Source: Pyrinomonadaceae bacterium
GTDB taxonomy: Bacteria; Acidobacteriota; Blastocatellia; Pyrinomonadales; Pyrinomonadaceae
Direction of reading: 5' to 3'
DNA length: 64,000 nt
Assembly: GCA_026129865.1 (NCBI GenBank)
Contig: JAHCHG010000001.1
Coordinates: forward strand, 496,001-560,000
A program made the translations under genes and the position numbers. The number at the start of each line of letters is the position of its first letter. Position 1 is the first letter of the stretch. Shown one piece after another: positions 46,344-56,355 of this stretch. The notes beneath the pieces are model-generated. The model saw nothing but the letters and a program-made list of their open reading frames with translations, made no database searches and was not told the DNA's origin.

Positions 46344-48680
46344 TCAAGGCAATGAATTCGGCATTTTTCGCTTGTCGAGAACGCCGCGTATCTTGGAAGT
46401 TAAAGTTTCAACGGTGAACGGCTTTTGGAGAAAGTTAACGTTGGCTTCAATGACGCCTCGTTTAACAAAATCGTTATCAGGATATCCGGACATGAACAAA
46501 ACCGGCAGGTCGGGATCGATCGAATTTATCTTTTCCGCAAGTTCCTTTCCGCCCATTTTAGGCATAACGATATCGCTGATGAGTAGATCGAAATCCAGGT
46601 TGCGCGTTTCAAAAATATCCAGAGCCTCGACCCCGTCTTTTGCTTCGACCACGCTGTATCCGCACGATTCCAATACCTGGCGGCAAAGGTTTCGTACCAT
46701 TTCCTCGTCTTCGACCAGTAAGATCCTTTCCGAACCGGCGCTCGACGCGGGCGAACCTTCTTCGATCTTGGACGATTTTCGCGAATCCAAAACCTGCGGA
46801 AAGAAGATCTTGAATGTCGCGCCTTTTCCGGGTTCGCTGTCAACTGTAATAAATCCGCCGGATTGATTGACGATCCCGTACACGGTCGAAAGTCCCAAAC
46901 CGGTTCCTTTCGCGGCTTTTGTAGAAAAGAACGGTTCGAAAATATTTGATTTTATCTTTTCATCGATGCCGATACCTGTATCGCTTACCTGAAGCAAAAC
47001 ATATTTTCCCGTGGTCGCGTCCTCGTGAAACGATACGAGCCGTTCGTCGAGTTCAAGGTTGCACGTCTCTATTCTCAGTTCACCGCCGGCGGGCATCGCA
47101 TCGCTGGCGTTTACTATGAGATTCATGAGCACTTGTGACAACTGACCCGGATCGACCTTGACCGCTCCCAGATCATTTGCGAGGTCGGTTTCGAAATGAA
47201 TGTTAGCGTTGATCAACCTTCTGAGCATCGATCCGGTCTCGCGGACGATCTGATTAATGTCGATCACTGCCGGATTTAGTACCTGTTTTCTACTGAATGC
47301 TAAAAGCTGCTGAGTAAGCGCCGCCGAACGTTCGCCGGATTTTCTGATCTCTTCCAGATATGGTCGCAGCGGATTGTCCCGTTCGAGTTTTCGCAAAGCA
47401 AGATCGCTGTAACCGTTGATCGCGGTCAGCATATTATTGAAATCGTGAGCGATGCCTCCGGCGAGTCTTCCGACCGATTCGAGCTTTTGCGCCTGTGCCA
47501 ATTTCTCTTCGCTCGAACGAAGTGCTTCTTCGGCAGCTTTTCGACCGGAAATATCTAGGTTCATTCCGACCCATTCGCGAATTTGACCGTCGTCGTTGAA
47601 TACCGGAACGGCGCGGATAAAGTAATGCCGGTAGCCGTCATCGGAATATTGTATGCGGCATTCCATTTCAAAGACCGACCGAGACTTTACCGAACGTTCC
47701 CAATTTTCGATAGCCTGGGTTTGTTCATCCGGGTGGATGATGCTCGCCCACCAATTTTTGTCGTCAAGGTCCAGCGATCTTTCATGAAACGACCCGCGGG
47801 AGATTTCCGGTTTTGAAATGTTTCCGTCGCCATCCGCGACCCAGACGAGATCCGCACTCGAAGCAAGCGCGTGAAAACGCTGTTCTATCTCACGCGACTC
47901 TTTTTCCGTAGTTTTTTTGTCGGTAATGTCGCGGATCGAGCCGATCACGCGCTGCGGATTGCCCGAATTATCGTACTCGGCTAGCGCCGTAACGGTGACA
48001 TATTTTGTCCCGCTTGCGCCCTGAATGCGAAAATCGCCGGAGTAAACTTCGCGCTCATCGATCGATTTTTGCAGCCGTCTTAATGTGGCATCGATATCGT
48101 CCGGATGACATCTTTCCGTAAACTGCTGAAATTTCGAAACCGATTCATCAACTTCCCAAATACTGTAAAACTCTGTCGATCCGGAAACGTTGTCCGTTTT
48201 AAGATTCCATTCCCAGACGCCCATCTCGGCAGCTCTCAGAGCAAGTTTTAATCGTTTCTCGCTTTCGGCAAGCGAAGCGTCCGATTCCATTTTGCGCAGT
48301 CTGTTTTCAGCTTCCTGCAATTCCCGTTCGATCGCCGGACCTAACCGCTTTAGATTATCTTTCATCAGATAATCACCGGCACCCGCGCGCATCAGCTCAA
48401 CCGCTTTTTCTTCTAAGATCGTTCCGGAAATCACGAGAAATGGAACGTTCGGGTCGTTGGTTTTGACAAGTTCGAGCGCTTCGTCGACCGATAATCCGGG
48501 AATCGAATAATCGCAGATGACTATGTCCCATTTTTCGTTCTGTAAAGCATTTTTGAGTATCTCGAAGGAATCGACGCGAGTGAAATCGACATCGTAATTC
48601 TCGGCATTTAAATGCCGCAGCAGCAGTTCTGCGTCAAATTCCGAATCTTCGATATTGAGCAATTTCAGTTTTTTTGCCAT
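46344..48680 (-). CDS. Hybrid sensor histidine kinase (REC-PAS-PAS-HisKA-HATPase-REC)
   Basis: 778 residues, all cytosolic. The N-terminal receiver has D57 (IVICDYSIPG). Two PAS_3-type domains follow (about 150-265 and 270-390). HisKA has H412 in GGIAHDFNNML, then an HATPase (NLIVNASDAMPAG, DTGIGIDE, GTGLGLSTVYGI). The C-terminal receiver contains LLISDIVMPKMGG. The C-terminal arrangement is the classic hybrid type, and the N-terminal receiver adds a second phospho-input. The REC-GGDEF-EAL gene lies 59 nt upstream on the same strand, so the two may form one signalling unit. Confidence 0.92.
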   Translation of the reverse strand: MAKKLKLLNIEDSEFDAELLLRHLNAENYDVDFTRVDSFEILKNALQNEKWDIVICDYSIPGLSVDEALELVKTNDPNVPFLVISGTILEEKAVELMRAGAGDYLMKDNLKRLGPAIERELQEAENRLRKMESDASLAESEKRLKLALRAAEMGVWEWNLKTDNVSGSTEFYSIWEVDESVSKFQQFTERCHPDDIDATLRRLQKSIDEREVYSGDFRIQGASGTKYVTVTALAEYDNSGNPQRVIGSIRDITDKKTTEKESREIEQRFHALASSADLVWVADGDGNISKPEISRGSFHERSLDLDDKNWWASIIHPDEQTQAIENWERSVKSRSVFEMECRIQYSDDGYRHYFIRAVPVFNDDGQIREWVGMNLDISGRKAAEEALRSSEEKLAQAQKLESVGRLAGGIAHDFNNMLTAINGYSDLALRKLERDNPLRPYLEEIRKSGERSAALTQQLLAFSRKQVLNPAVIDINQIVRETGSMLRRLINANIHFETDLANDLGAVKVDPGQLSQVLMNLIVNASDAMPAGGELRIETCNLELDERLVSFHEDATTGKYVLLQVSDTGIGIDEKIKSNIFEPFFSTKAAKGTGLGLSTVYGIVNQSGGFITVDSEPGKGATFKIFFPQVLDSRKSSKIEEGSPASSAGSERILLVEDEEMVRNLCRQVLESCGYSVVEAKDGVEALDIFETRNLDFDLLISDIVMPKMGGKELAEKINSIDPDLPVLFMSGYPDNDFVKRGVIEANVNFLQKPFTVETLTSKIRGVLDKRKMPNSLP

Positions 48681-48739
48681 TTTTAGGGGAACCTGAAGTC
48701 GGCGGGCACTAGCCCGACCGGGAAAAGTAACTTGGAATT

Positions 48740-50491
48740 TTAAACCGTACTCGCCGCCGTTCGCAAAAAGCTCGACTCGAAAACATCCGAAGTTACCGGT
48801 CGGCTAAAGTAATAACCCTGCCATTCGTCGCAATCGATATCTTTCAAAAATTGAAGCTGCTCGGCATTTTCGACGCCTTCGGCAATGACCTTGAGCCGCA
48901 AATTGTGAGCAAGCGTCGTGATCGCCTGAACCAGCTCGATATCATCCGGATTTTCAGTAAGATCCTGAACGAACGACTGGTCGATCTTCAAAATATCGAT
49001 CGGCAGCCGTTTAAGATAGCTTAGCGACGAATATTCCGTTCCAAAATCGTCTATCGAAAGCTTTATGCCTAGCTTTTTCAAAGAGTGCAGAGTTGCAATG
49101 GAACGCTGCGGATCTTTCATCAGATAGCTTTCGGTAAGCTCAAGCTCGAGTTTTGACGCGTCGATGCCGGTTTCGGCAACTATGCTTTCGATCTCTTCCA
49201 AAAGGCATTCTCTCTGAAATTGCCGCGCGGAAAGATTTACCGACATAACGCCTGGCGAAAAGCCCTTGTTGTTCCAGGCTCTTAACTGTTTACACGCCGT
49301 TCGTAATACCCATTCGCCCAACGGGATGATCAGTCCGGTCATTTCTGCGAGCGGAATAAAATCCTTTGGCGAAACGAGTCCGAGATCTTGATTCCTCCAT
49401 CTGACAAGCGCTTCAACCCCGACGATCTTATCGGTCTTAACATTCAGTTTCGGCTGGTAATGAACCTCAAACTCCTCGCGTTCGATAGCTTTTCGCAGTG
49501 AATTTTCAAGGATCAGCCGTTTTAATGCGCGCTCGTTCATTCCGCTGCGGTAAAATCTGTAATTATTTCCGCCTTGTTCTTTTGCGCCTGCTAAAGCCGC
49601 GCTCGCATTTTTTAACAGCTTCTGCCCATCCGTCGCATCATCCGGATAAAGACTGATTCCGACACTGAACGAAAGAAAGATTTCCTTGCTGTCGACAACG
49701 AACGGCGCTTCAAGCGCGGAGTAAATATCGTTTGCTACGGCGATGATGTCTTCTGTTCCCGTAATTTGCGGAATCAGGAGTGCAAATTCACTGCCTTCGA
49801 AACGCGCGATCGTCAGATCTTCGGCAACCGAACGGCTTAACCGATCGGCAACCTTCTTCATCAGCTCCGATCCTAGACGGTGTCCGAGCGTATCATTGAC
49901 ATGATCGAAACGATCGATCGAAATATAAAGCATCGCCAGACTTTGCTTAAATCGGTTGGCATGAGCGATCGCCTGTGAAAGCCTGTCTTCGAACAAAATA
50001 CTGTTCGGCAGATTTGTCAGTGCGTCGTGATACGACAAATAGATCAACTCTTCAGTCCGCTGTTTTACAAGCTCTTCAAGCCGGGTTTCGTGTTTTCGTT
50101 TCTCGACCAGTAACGAATGATGTTCAAGTGCCCGTTCGACCGCAACTTCTATGTGGTCGAGGTCGAGCGGTTTTGATATGTAATCAAATGCGCCCAGGCG
50201 CATTGCATTTATCGCGCCTTCCATAGAACCTTCACCGCTGATCATCATAACAACGGTATCCGGCGAAGCTGCGTGGACATGCGGGATCATCTCTGTTCCG
50301 GTCATTCCGCCGAGATTGATGTCCGTCAGAACGAGATTTATGTCGCTGCTACGCAGAATTTTAAGTGCTTCCTCGGCAGAATCGGCAGTTATGCAGGCAA
50401 AATTGTCCTTTAAGAATTCCGCGATCAAATTTCGAATCGGCGGTTCATCGTCAATAATAAGAATATTTTTGTTCGAGTTCCGGTTTTCCAT
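48740..50491 (-). CDS. REC-GGDEF-EAL protein, probable c-di-GMP phosphodiesterase
   Basis: 583 residues. A receiver with D57 (LVLTDINLGG), then a GGDEF domain from about residue 160 (SYHDALTNLPNSILF), then an EAL domain from about residue 325. The GGDEF active site is EGSEF at 232-236, so cyclase activity is probably lost and the domain may act as a GTP sensor. The EAL half is intact in its key loops (EALVRW at 360-365, DDFGTEYSSLSYLK, QGYYFSRPV). It is likely an active c-di-GMP phosphodiesterase, controlled by phosphorylation. It is co-oriented with the hybrid kinase gene. Confidence 0.9.
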   Translation of the reverse strand: MENRNSNKNILIIDDEPPIRNLIAEFLKDNFACITADSAEEALKILRSSDINLVLTDINLGGMTGTEMIPHVHAASPDTVVMMISGEGSMEGAINAMRLGAFDYISKPLDLDHIEVAVERALEHHSLLVEKRKHETRLEELVKQRTEELIYLSYHDALTNLPNSILFEDRLSQAIAHANRFKQSLAMLYISIDRFDHVNDTLGHRLGSELMKKVADRLSRSVAEDLTIARFEGSEFALLIPQITGTEDIIAVANDIYSALEAPFVVDSKEIFLSFSVGISLYPDDATDGQKLLKNASAALAGAKEQGGNNYRFYRSGMNERALKRLILENSLRKAIEREEFEVHYQPKLNVKTDKIVGVEALVRWRNQDLGLVSPKDFIPLAEMTGLIIPLGEWVLRTACKQLRAWNNKGFSPGVMSVNLSARQFQRECLLEEIESIVAETGIDASKLELELTESYLMKDPQRSIATLHSLKKLGIKLSIDDFGTEYSSLSYLKRLPIDILKIDQSFVQDLTENPDDIELVQAITTLAHNLRLKVIAEGVENAEQLQFLKDIDCDEWQGYYFSRPVTSDVFESSFLRTAASTV

Positions 50492-50741
50492 AATGTCAAT
50501 AGTTGAGCGAACAGCGTGAGTAGCGTAAAGGACAGCTATCGACGAATTGAAGATTTGTAATCAATTTTTTGTCCACGTGGAAGATCCTCAAAGCACTGTG
50601 CCGGGAAAGTTTCGAAGATAGCGAGTATTTTAGTGCCGTTTCAACCTATTTGTAAAGACATTTTACTCCGCGCCGGTCGCGGATGAGTCTTTCTTGCTAT
50701 CTTTTGCGATGTCGGATAAATTTAATTCTTACCAACAAACA

Positions 50742-50810
50742 AAGTTTCAAGTTCAAAGTCTAATGTTCAAAGTTTAAAGCAAATCAACCTTGAACTTTGA
50801 ACTTTGAACT
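50742..50810. repeat. Inverted repeat of GTTCAAAGT-type units just upstream of the EF-G-like gene
   Basis: Left part (about 50742-50780) contains GTTCAAAGT twice (about 50751 and 50765) plus AGTTTAAAG. Right part (50788-50810) is TTGAACTTTGAACTTTGAAC, its reverse complement in repeated 7-nt periods. The two can fold into a long AT-rich hairpin that ends 9 nt before the AAGGAG ribosome site. The same tandem motif is familiar to me as a dispersed element in many unrelated bacterial genomes, from memory only. The remainder of the 345-nt spacer 50492-50836 shows nothing I can name. Confidence 0.7.
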
Positions 50811-50836
50811 ATTATAAAAAGGAGATTTTGCCGAAG

Positions 50837-52942
50837 ATGAAAGCATTTGAAACAGAGAATTTACGCAATCTGGCTGTCATTGGACACGGCGACGCGGGTA
50901 AAACCCAGCTTATCAGTTCGCTATTGTATGTCGCCGGAACAACGCCGCGCTGGGGAAAGGTCGATGAAGGAACGACCGTCACCGACTATGAAGACGATGC
51001 GATCGAGCGCAAAGTCTCACTCAATAACAGTTTTGCCCATCTCGAGTTTAAGGATGTTAAATGTAATTTTATTGACACGCCCGGCTACGCGGCGTTCGTT
51101 GCGCACGCCCGTCCGGGCTGCCGCGTTGCGAACTGCGCTCTGGTCGTTGTCGACGGCGTGAACGGGATTGAAGTTCAAACCGAAAGAACGTGGAATTATG
51201 CGAACGAATTTCTTCTGCCGCGTTTTATGGTTATCAATAAACTGGACAAAGAACGAGCCGATTTCGGACATGCTGTAGAAACCGCAACCGACAGTTTCGC
51301 GCGTTCGATCGTGCCTTTTACTTTGCCGATCGGGCAGGAAGCCGATTTTCGCGGCGTTGTCGATGTCGTTCATATGAAAGCGTATGAATTTGACGAAAAA
51401 GGCAAAGCAAAGGAAGTTCCGCTGCCTGAAACCGGACGCGATTATGTTGATAAGACCCGCGAAAGGATCATCGAACTCGTCGCCGAATCCGACGACGCGC
51501 TGATGGAAAAGTATTTCGATCAGGGAACGCTCGAAGAAGAAGATGTTATTCCGAATTTAGCGGCAGCCATCGCAAAAAGCCGGCTTTGCCCGGTATACGC
51601 AGTTTCGTCGGAAAGTTTAGTCGGTTTGGAAATACTGCTGAATCACATCGTCGAATTCGCACCCAACCCCACTACGCATGAGGCGGAATCCGGTTTCAAA
51701 ACCAACGAAATGACCGGAGAAAGAATTTCGCGCAAATACAGCAACGACGAGCCATTTTCTGCATTTGTTTTTCGCACGATCGCCGATCCTTTTGCCGGCA
51801 GGATCAACGTCATGAAGGTCGTTTCCGGCAAGATCGACTCGGATGCGACGGTTTACAATTCGACCCGCGAAACCAACGAACGTCTCGGCGGGTTGCATGT
51901 TTTGCAGGGGAAAACGCTCGACAAAGTTGATAAAGCGCAGACCGGCGACATTATCGCAGTTGTTAAATTAAAGGAAACTCAAAGCGGCGATACGCTCTGT
52001 GATAAGAACAATCCGATCGTATATCCGAACGTAAAATATCGCGAACCGGCGATCTCCTTTGCAATCGAACCGAAATCACGTGCCGATGAAGAAAAGATCA
52101 GTGTCGCGCTTCATAAGATCTTAGAAGAAGATCCGAGTTTGAAATTCGATCGCGATTCGCAGACGAAAGAATTTATTTTGAGCGGTTCGGGACAGCTTCA
52201 TATCGAAACGGTTGTCGATAAATTAAAAAACCGTTACGGTGTTGAAGTCGAACTTCATCCGCCGAAAGTTCCGTACAAAGAAACAATTACGCAGCAAGTC
52301 GAAGTTCAGGGAAGGCACAAAAAACAATCCGGCGGTCGCGGTCAATTCGGCGATTGCAAATGTGTTTTCGAACCGCTGACACACGGCGAAGGCTTCGTTT
52401 TTGAAGACAAGATCTTCGGCGGTGCGATTCCGCAGAATTTCCGCCCGGCAGTCGAAAAAGGAATCATCGAAGCCGCACAAAATGGCGCAGTCGCGGGGTA
52501 TCCGCTCGTTGATTTCAAAGTTACGCTAATTGACGGAAGTTATCACACGGTTGATTCCGACGAACATTCCTTCAGAGCGGCGGGCAGGAAAGCGTTTAGA
52601 AACGCGATGGAAAAAGCGCGTCCGACATTGCTCGAACCGATCATGGAAGTCGAAGTTTTCTGTCCGCAGGAAGTTTCGGGCGACATTATGGGTGATCTAA
52701 ATTCGCGTCGCGGCAGAGTTCAGGGAATGGATATGCGCGGCAAACAGCAGGTTATCAAAGCGCAGGTTCCGCTTTCGGAAATGCTTGATTACCAATCGAA
52801 ATTAAACTCCGTAACACAGGCGCGAGGAAGTTATCATATGCAGTTTTCGCATTACGATCCGCTGCCGCAAAACCTGCAAAGCAAGGTCATCGAACAAGCA
52901 CAAGCCGACGGCAGAATTCGCGGGCATGAGGACGATGATTAA
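50837..52942 (+). CDS. EF-G-like translational GTPase (fusA paralogue)
   Basis: About 701 residues from the ATG at 50837 (MKAFETENLRN); an upstream GTG/ATG frame is in the repeat. It has the EF-G layout: G1 GHGDAGKT at 16-23, DTPGY at 80-84, NKLD at 134-137, domain II, domain III, domain IV with GGRGQFGDCK, and domain V. The sequences differ from housekeeping EF-G: the G1 reads GHGDAGKTQL rather than GHVDAGKTTT, and the switch I RGITI motif is replaced by ERKVSL. It is probably the EF-G2-type paralogue rather than the essential factor. A strong terminator follows. Confidence 0.88.
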   Translation: MKAFETENLRNLAVIGHGDAGKTQLISSLLYVAGTTPRWGKVDEGTTVTDYEDDAIERKVSLNNSFAHLEFKDVKCNFIDTPGYAAFVAHARPGCRVANCALVVVDGVNGIEVQTERTWNYANEFLLPRFMVINKLDKERADFGHAVETATDSFARSIVPFTLPIGQEADFRGVVDVVHMKAYEFDEKGKAKEVPLPETGRDYVDKTRERIIELVAESDDALMEKYFDQGTLEEEDVIPNLAAAIAKSRLCPVYAVSSESLVGLEILLNHIVEFAPNPTTHEAESGFKTNEMTGERISRKYSNDEPFSAFVFRTIADPFAGRINVMKVVSGKIDSDATVYNSTRETNERLGGLHVLQGKTLDKVDKAQTGDIIAVVKLKETQSGDTLCDKNNPIVYPNVKYREPAISFAIEPKSRADEEKISVALHKILEEDPSLKFDRDSQTKEFILSGSGQLHIETVVDKLKNRYGVEVELHPPKVPYKETITQQVEVQGRHKKQSGGRGQFGDCKCVFEPLTHGEGFVFEDKIFGGAIPQNFRPAVEKGIIEAAQNGAVAGYPLVDFKVTLIDGSYHTVDSDEHSFRAAGRKAFRNAMEKARPTLLEPIMEVEVFCPQEVSGDIMGDLNSRRGRVQGMDMRGKQQVIKAQVPLSEMLDYQSKLNSVTQARGSYHMQFSHYDPLPQNLQSKVIEQAQADGRIRGHEDDD

Positions 52943-52992
52943 CGATTCGCAAGCCCCGTTAGTAATTTAATTCCGCAATTCGAAGTCTATGA

Positions 52993-53040
52993 AAAAAGGT
53001 CTTAAAGCATCTGCAAAAGCGGATGCTTTAAGACCTTTTT
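52993..53040. terminator. Strong bidirectional terminator
   Basis: A 19-bp perfect stem (52993-53011 and 53022-53040, core AAAGGTCTTAAAGCATC) with a 10-nt loop, A-run on the left and T-run on the right. It ends the EF-G-like gene on the plus strand and the long repeat-protein gene on the minus strand, whose stop is at 53096. Confidence 0.92.
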
Positions 53041-53095
53041 ATTAGTTGACCGTCAATAATTGGACCGCCCGGAGATTCAGGCGGTTTTGACCAAA

Positions 53096-56000
53096 TTACC
53101 GAAGAAACGCGTTTGGAATTGGAATGTCAGTGCTGACGCCCCAGTTGAACGCTGCAAATCCGTCAGTGGTGCGAAGCAAATACCAAACGCCGGTTGACGG
53201 TCGAAAGACCGCGATGTCAGCCTTTCCATCGCCGTCATAATCTGCAGCGACCGGTTTATCTTCTGACAATCCGAAATTAACGATCGTCGGCTGGAAATTG
53301 GAACTGTTCAGAATATACCAGTTTCCGTTCGACGGTCGATAAACAGCGAAATCGGTTTTCCCATCGCCGTCATAATCCGCGGGCACCGCAATATCCGTAC
53401 TAATTCCCCAACGTGTCGCCCGTTGGATATTATCGATGCTGCTCTGCCACCACCAATCGCCGGTTGACGGACGGAAAACGGCGACATCCGATTTTCCGTC
53501 GCCGTCAAAATCTCCGATCAAAGGTTTGTCGCCCGTAACCCCGAACCCGACGGACGATGTCAGAGAGTTTGCGCTGCTTGCCCGGTACCAGGTGTTCGCC
53601 GCCGCACGGAAAACGACGTAGTCGGCGCGTCCGTCGCCGTCCCAATCGGACGGAAGGGCTGTGTCCGAGCTATTTCCCCAATGCGCAAATGTTTGTGCAT
53701 TGTTTGCGCTGCCGCGATACCACCAATCGCCGAGCGACGGGCGGAAGACTGCTAAATCGGTCTTACCGTCGCCGTCATAATCCGCCGGCACGGGAATGTC
53801 GCCGCTGACAGCAAAGACCGGCTGATCTACGCCGAAATCGGAACTCCGCAAAATGTACCATTTATTCTCCGACGGTCGAAAAACTGAGATATCGGCTTTC
53901 CCGTCCCCGTCGAAGTCATACGGCGTTACCGCCCGGAACGGCGATACAACGAGCCGCGAAATTCCGGGCTGCGGGGTATTCTCAACGCTTGTAAAATCGC
54001 CGCCGATCAGGATCTTATTTTCTGAATCCTGAACAACCGCTCGAACGCGACCATTCGCTCCGATAGATACGAACAACTGATCCAATTCACCGTTCGGCGC
54101 AAGCCGCGCAAGATTACGTTTTGGCGTTCCGCCGACCGTGTCAAACCTTCCGCCGACGATCAGACTTCCGTCAGGACGCAGCAAGACCGCATGAATCTGT
54201 GTGTCCGACGAAGAACTTGCGGAAAAATTAGTAGAAACGAAAGATGCGTCGTTTGACCCGTCCACATTTTTGCGGGCGATACTCGCGGTGCCGCCGACAA
54301 TATATTTCCCGTCGCTTTGCCGCAGCAAAGCGCTGACACCCGAACTAGACGCATTAAATGTTTGATCCAGAGTTCCGTCGGCATTGAGTCGGGCTAGATT
54401 GTTTCGGTTAAATCCATTAACTCCGGTAAAGCTTCCGCCGATCATTATTTTACCGTCAGGCTGTACCAATGCCCGGTAAACGGCTCCGCTCCCGATAATG
54501 GCATCGAACGAATTGTCGAGAGCGCCATTGGTTTCAAGTCTTGCGATCCTGGTTTTGGGAACGCCGTTTACGCTTGTAAAACTGCCGACAATAATGATCT
54601 TTCCGTCCGGCTGAATTGCAATTCCGGCAATGGACGATACGTTAGGCGCGAACGAAGAATCGAGCGAGCCGTCAAAATTGATTCTTGCGATCGACGGGCG
54701 CGCTGCTCCGTTATACGTCGTGAATCCGCCAACCGCAATGATCTTTCCGTCGCTCTGCGAAACGAGCGCTGACGGTATTAGATCGAACCCGGTTCCGGGA
54801 ACGAACGACGGATCAAGGTCGCCGTCGGAAGTCGAACGGGCAAAACCCGGTCGGGCGACGCCGTTCATTTGTGTATAACTGCCCGCGCTTACAATCTTTC
54901 CGTCGTTCTGTCTGAGCATCGTATGGATCGTTCCGAAAACGGCTAGGTTCGGGTCAAAAGAATTATCCAACGCCCCGTCGGGCAGCAGGCGAACAAGGCG
55001 TTTTTGCTGACCAATGAGACCTAGAAAGATTATGTTTCCGCTTGCTGCGCGAACCCATCGATTGGAAACCGAGGTGATCGACGCATCCATTACAAACGTA
55101 TTATCTGCCGAGCCATCCGTATTCAAACGGAAAAGCCTGTAAAAACCTTGCGTATCAACTTGCTGCGAAAAAAGGATCTTTCCGCCGGGTAATGCCGCGA
55201 CGGCGGTAGAGGGCAACCCGGTCACAGGCGGAGAAAAACTTACATCGACATTCCCCGCAGAAAAAAGTCTAATCAGATTCGGCTTCGAAAGTCCGTTCAC
55301 CGTGTCCCATTTACCCGCAACGATCAAACTGCCGTCTGCTTCCAGAGCGATACCGTTGATCGCGGTCGATGTCGGAAATCCGCCGCCGGTAAAGTTAGGA
55401 GTTTCCCAGGTCGAGTCGACGGTTCCATCGGCATTATAGCGGCGCAATGTGCCTGCCGTTCCGAAAGTGCCCTGTGTCCAACCAAAGTAAAATCTGCCGT
55501 CCGGTAAAAAGACAAGCCCGCCGACCGTTGCGGCGGCAGGGCTCCCACCTGCCATCGCGATCGCTGTAAATGTAGTGTCAACCGAGCCTTCCGGATTAAA
55601 TCGGAAAAGTTTGATATCTACAAACCCCTGCATCGATTGTCTTCGAGAAGCAAGGATTTTCCCGTCCGGCTGAATAGCGACCACATCAAAAACCGAATTT
55701 CCAAAAGGATTTGCGGGCATGCCCGAAACGAACGCGGGATCGATGCTTCCGTCGGAATTTAATCGAATCATTCTCCCGACGCCATCGCCGCCGGCGACGA
55801 TGATCTTGCCGTCCGGAAGCAGCGCAACACTGGTTATGTACAATATTCCGCACCCGCAATAAGCAAATGTTTGATCGACCGTTCCGTTCGCATTCAGACG
55901 CAGCAGTTCGCCTTTCGCAACCCCGTCCGCGACAAGCGAAGCACCCCAGACAATTATTTTTCCATCGGGCTGAACGATCTGCTGAATGGAATTAGCATTC

Positions 56001-56128
56001 GGAATCGGCGCAGAAGGAACGGCATGAAAAGCGGGATCGACAGATGAAGCTTTTGCGGTCGTTCCCGGCAACATGACTGATGACGCTGTTAACAGGCAAA
56101 ACAGCATAAAAAATAGCCTTGATTTCAT
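53096..56128 (-). CDS. Large secreted delta-60-repeat and FG-GAP/VCBS-repeat protein
   Basis: 1010 residues with a signal peptide (1-27, ends TTAKAS). From about residue 40 to 720, a run of delta-60 units repeats every 40-60 residues (motif DGKIIVAGxFxxxNGxxRxxLARLNxDGxLDxSF). It is followed by six FG-GAP/VCBS-like units with calcium-type loops (DFDGDGKADISVFRP, DYDGDGKTDLAVFRP and so on) spaced about 50 residues. The DxDGDG loops suggest calcium-bound beta-propeller blades. Probably an extracellular adhesion or scaffold protein. GGAGG lies 10 nt before the ATG. No sorting signal is recognisable at the C-terminus. Confidence 0.88.
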   Translation of the reverse strand: MKSRLFFMLFCLLTASSVMLPGTTAKASSVDPAFHAVPSAPIPNANSIQQIVQPDGKIIVWGASLVADGVAKGELLRLNANGTVDQTFAYCGCGILYITSVALLPDGKIIVAGGDGVGRMIRLNSDGSIDPAFVSGMPANPFGNSVFDVVAIQPDGKILASRRQSMQGFVDIKLFRFNPEGSVDTTFTAIAMAGGSPAAATVGGLVFLPDGRFYFGWTQGTFGTAGTLRRYNADGTVDSTWETPNFTGGGFPTSTAINGIALEADGSLIVAGKWDTVNGLSKPNLIRLFSAGNVDVSFSPPVTGLPSTAVAALPGGKILFSQQVDTQGFYRLFRLNTDGSADNTFVMDASITSVSNRWVRAASGNIIFLGLIGQQKRLVRLLPDGALDNSFDPNLAVFGTIHTMLRQNDGKIVSAGSYTQMNGVARPGFARSTSDGDLDPSFVPGTGFDLIPSALVSQSDGKIIAVGGFTTYNGAARPSIARINFDGSLDSSFAPNVSSIAGIAIQPDGKIIIVGSFTSVNGVPKTRIARLETNGALDNSFDAIIGSGAVYRALVQPDGKIMIGGSFTGVNGFNRNNLARLNADGTLDQTFNASSSGVSALLRQSDGKYIVGGTASIARKNVDGSNDASFVSTNFSASSSSDTQIHAVLLRPDGSLIVGGRFDTVGGTPKRNLARLAPNGELDQLFVSIGANGRVRAVVQDSENKILIGGDFTSVENTPQPGISRLVVSPFRAVTPYDFDGDGKADISVFRPSENKWYILRSSDFGVDQPVFAVSGDIPVPADYDGDGKTDLAVFRPSLGDWWYRGSANNAQTFAHWGNSSDTALPSDWDGDGRADYVVFRAAANTWYRASSANSLTSSVGFGVTGDKPLIGDFDGDGKSDVAVFRPSTGDWWWQSSIDNIQRATRWGISTDIAVPADYDGDGKTDFAVYRPSNGNWYILNSSNFQPTIVNFGLSEDKPVAADYDGDGKADIAVFRPSTGVWYLLRTTDGFAAFNWGVSTDIPIPNAFLR

Positions 56129-56355
56129 TTCGTAATTTCCTCCGGAATAACGTCTGGCACTATCTAACTTCTTTGAAATAGACCATAGAGAATTAAAAAT
56201 TCGACATTTTTGTTTGAAACGGCTGAACGGCTAGTTTGAATCGAATTTCTCTTTGCCATAAACTTAATACATAAATTGCGGTGTGTAAATAAAATTTCTT
56301 CCTTTTGGCGCGATCGGTTTCGGCATAATGTCAAGCGGTTTTTAGGTGAGTTTCA

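Noticed and set aside
53140..53900. Repeated near-identical DNA segments in the repeat-protein gene (CCGTCGCCGTCATAATC-like)
   Set aside because: They encode the successive DxDGDG calcium loops of the FG-GAP repeats, so they are protein repeats and not a DNA element.
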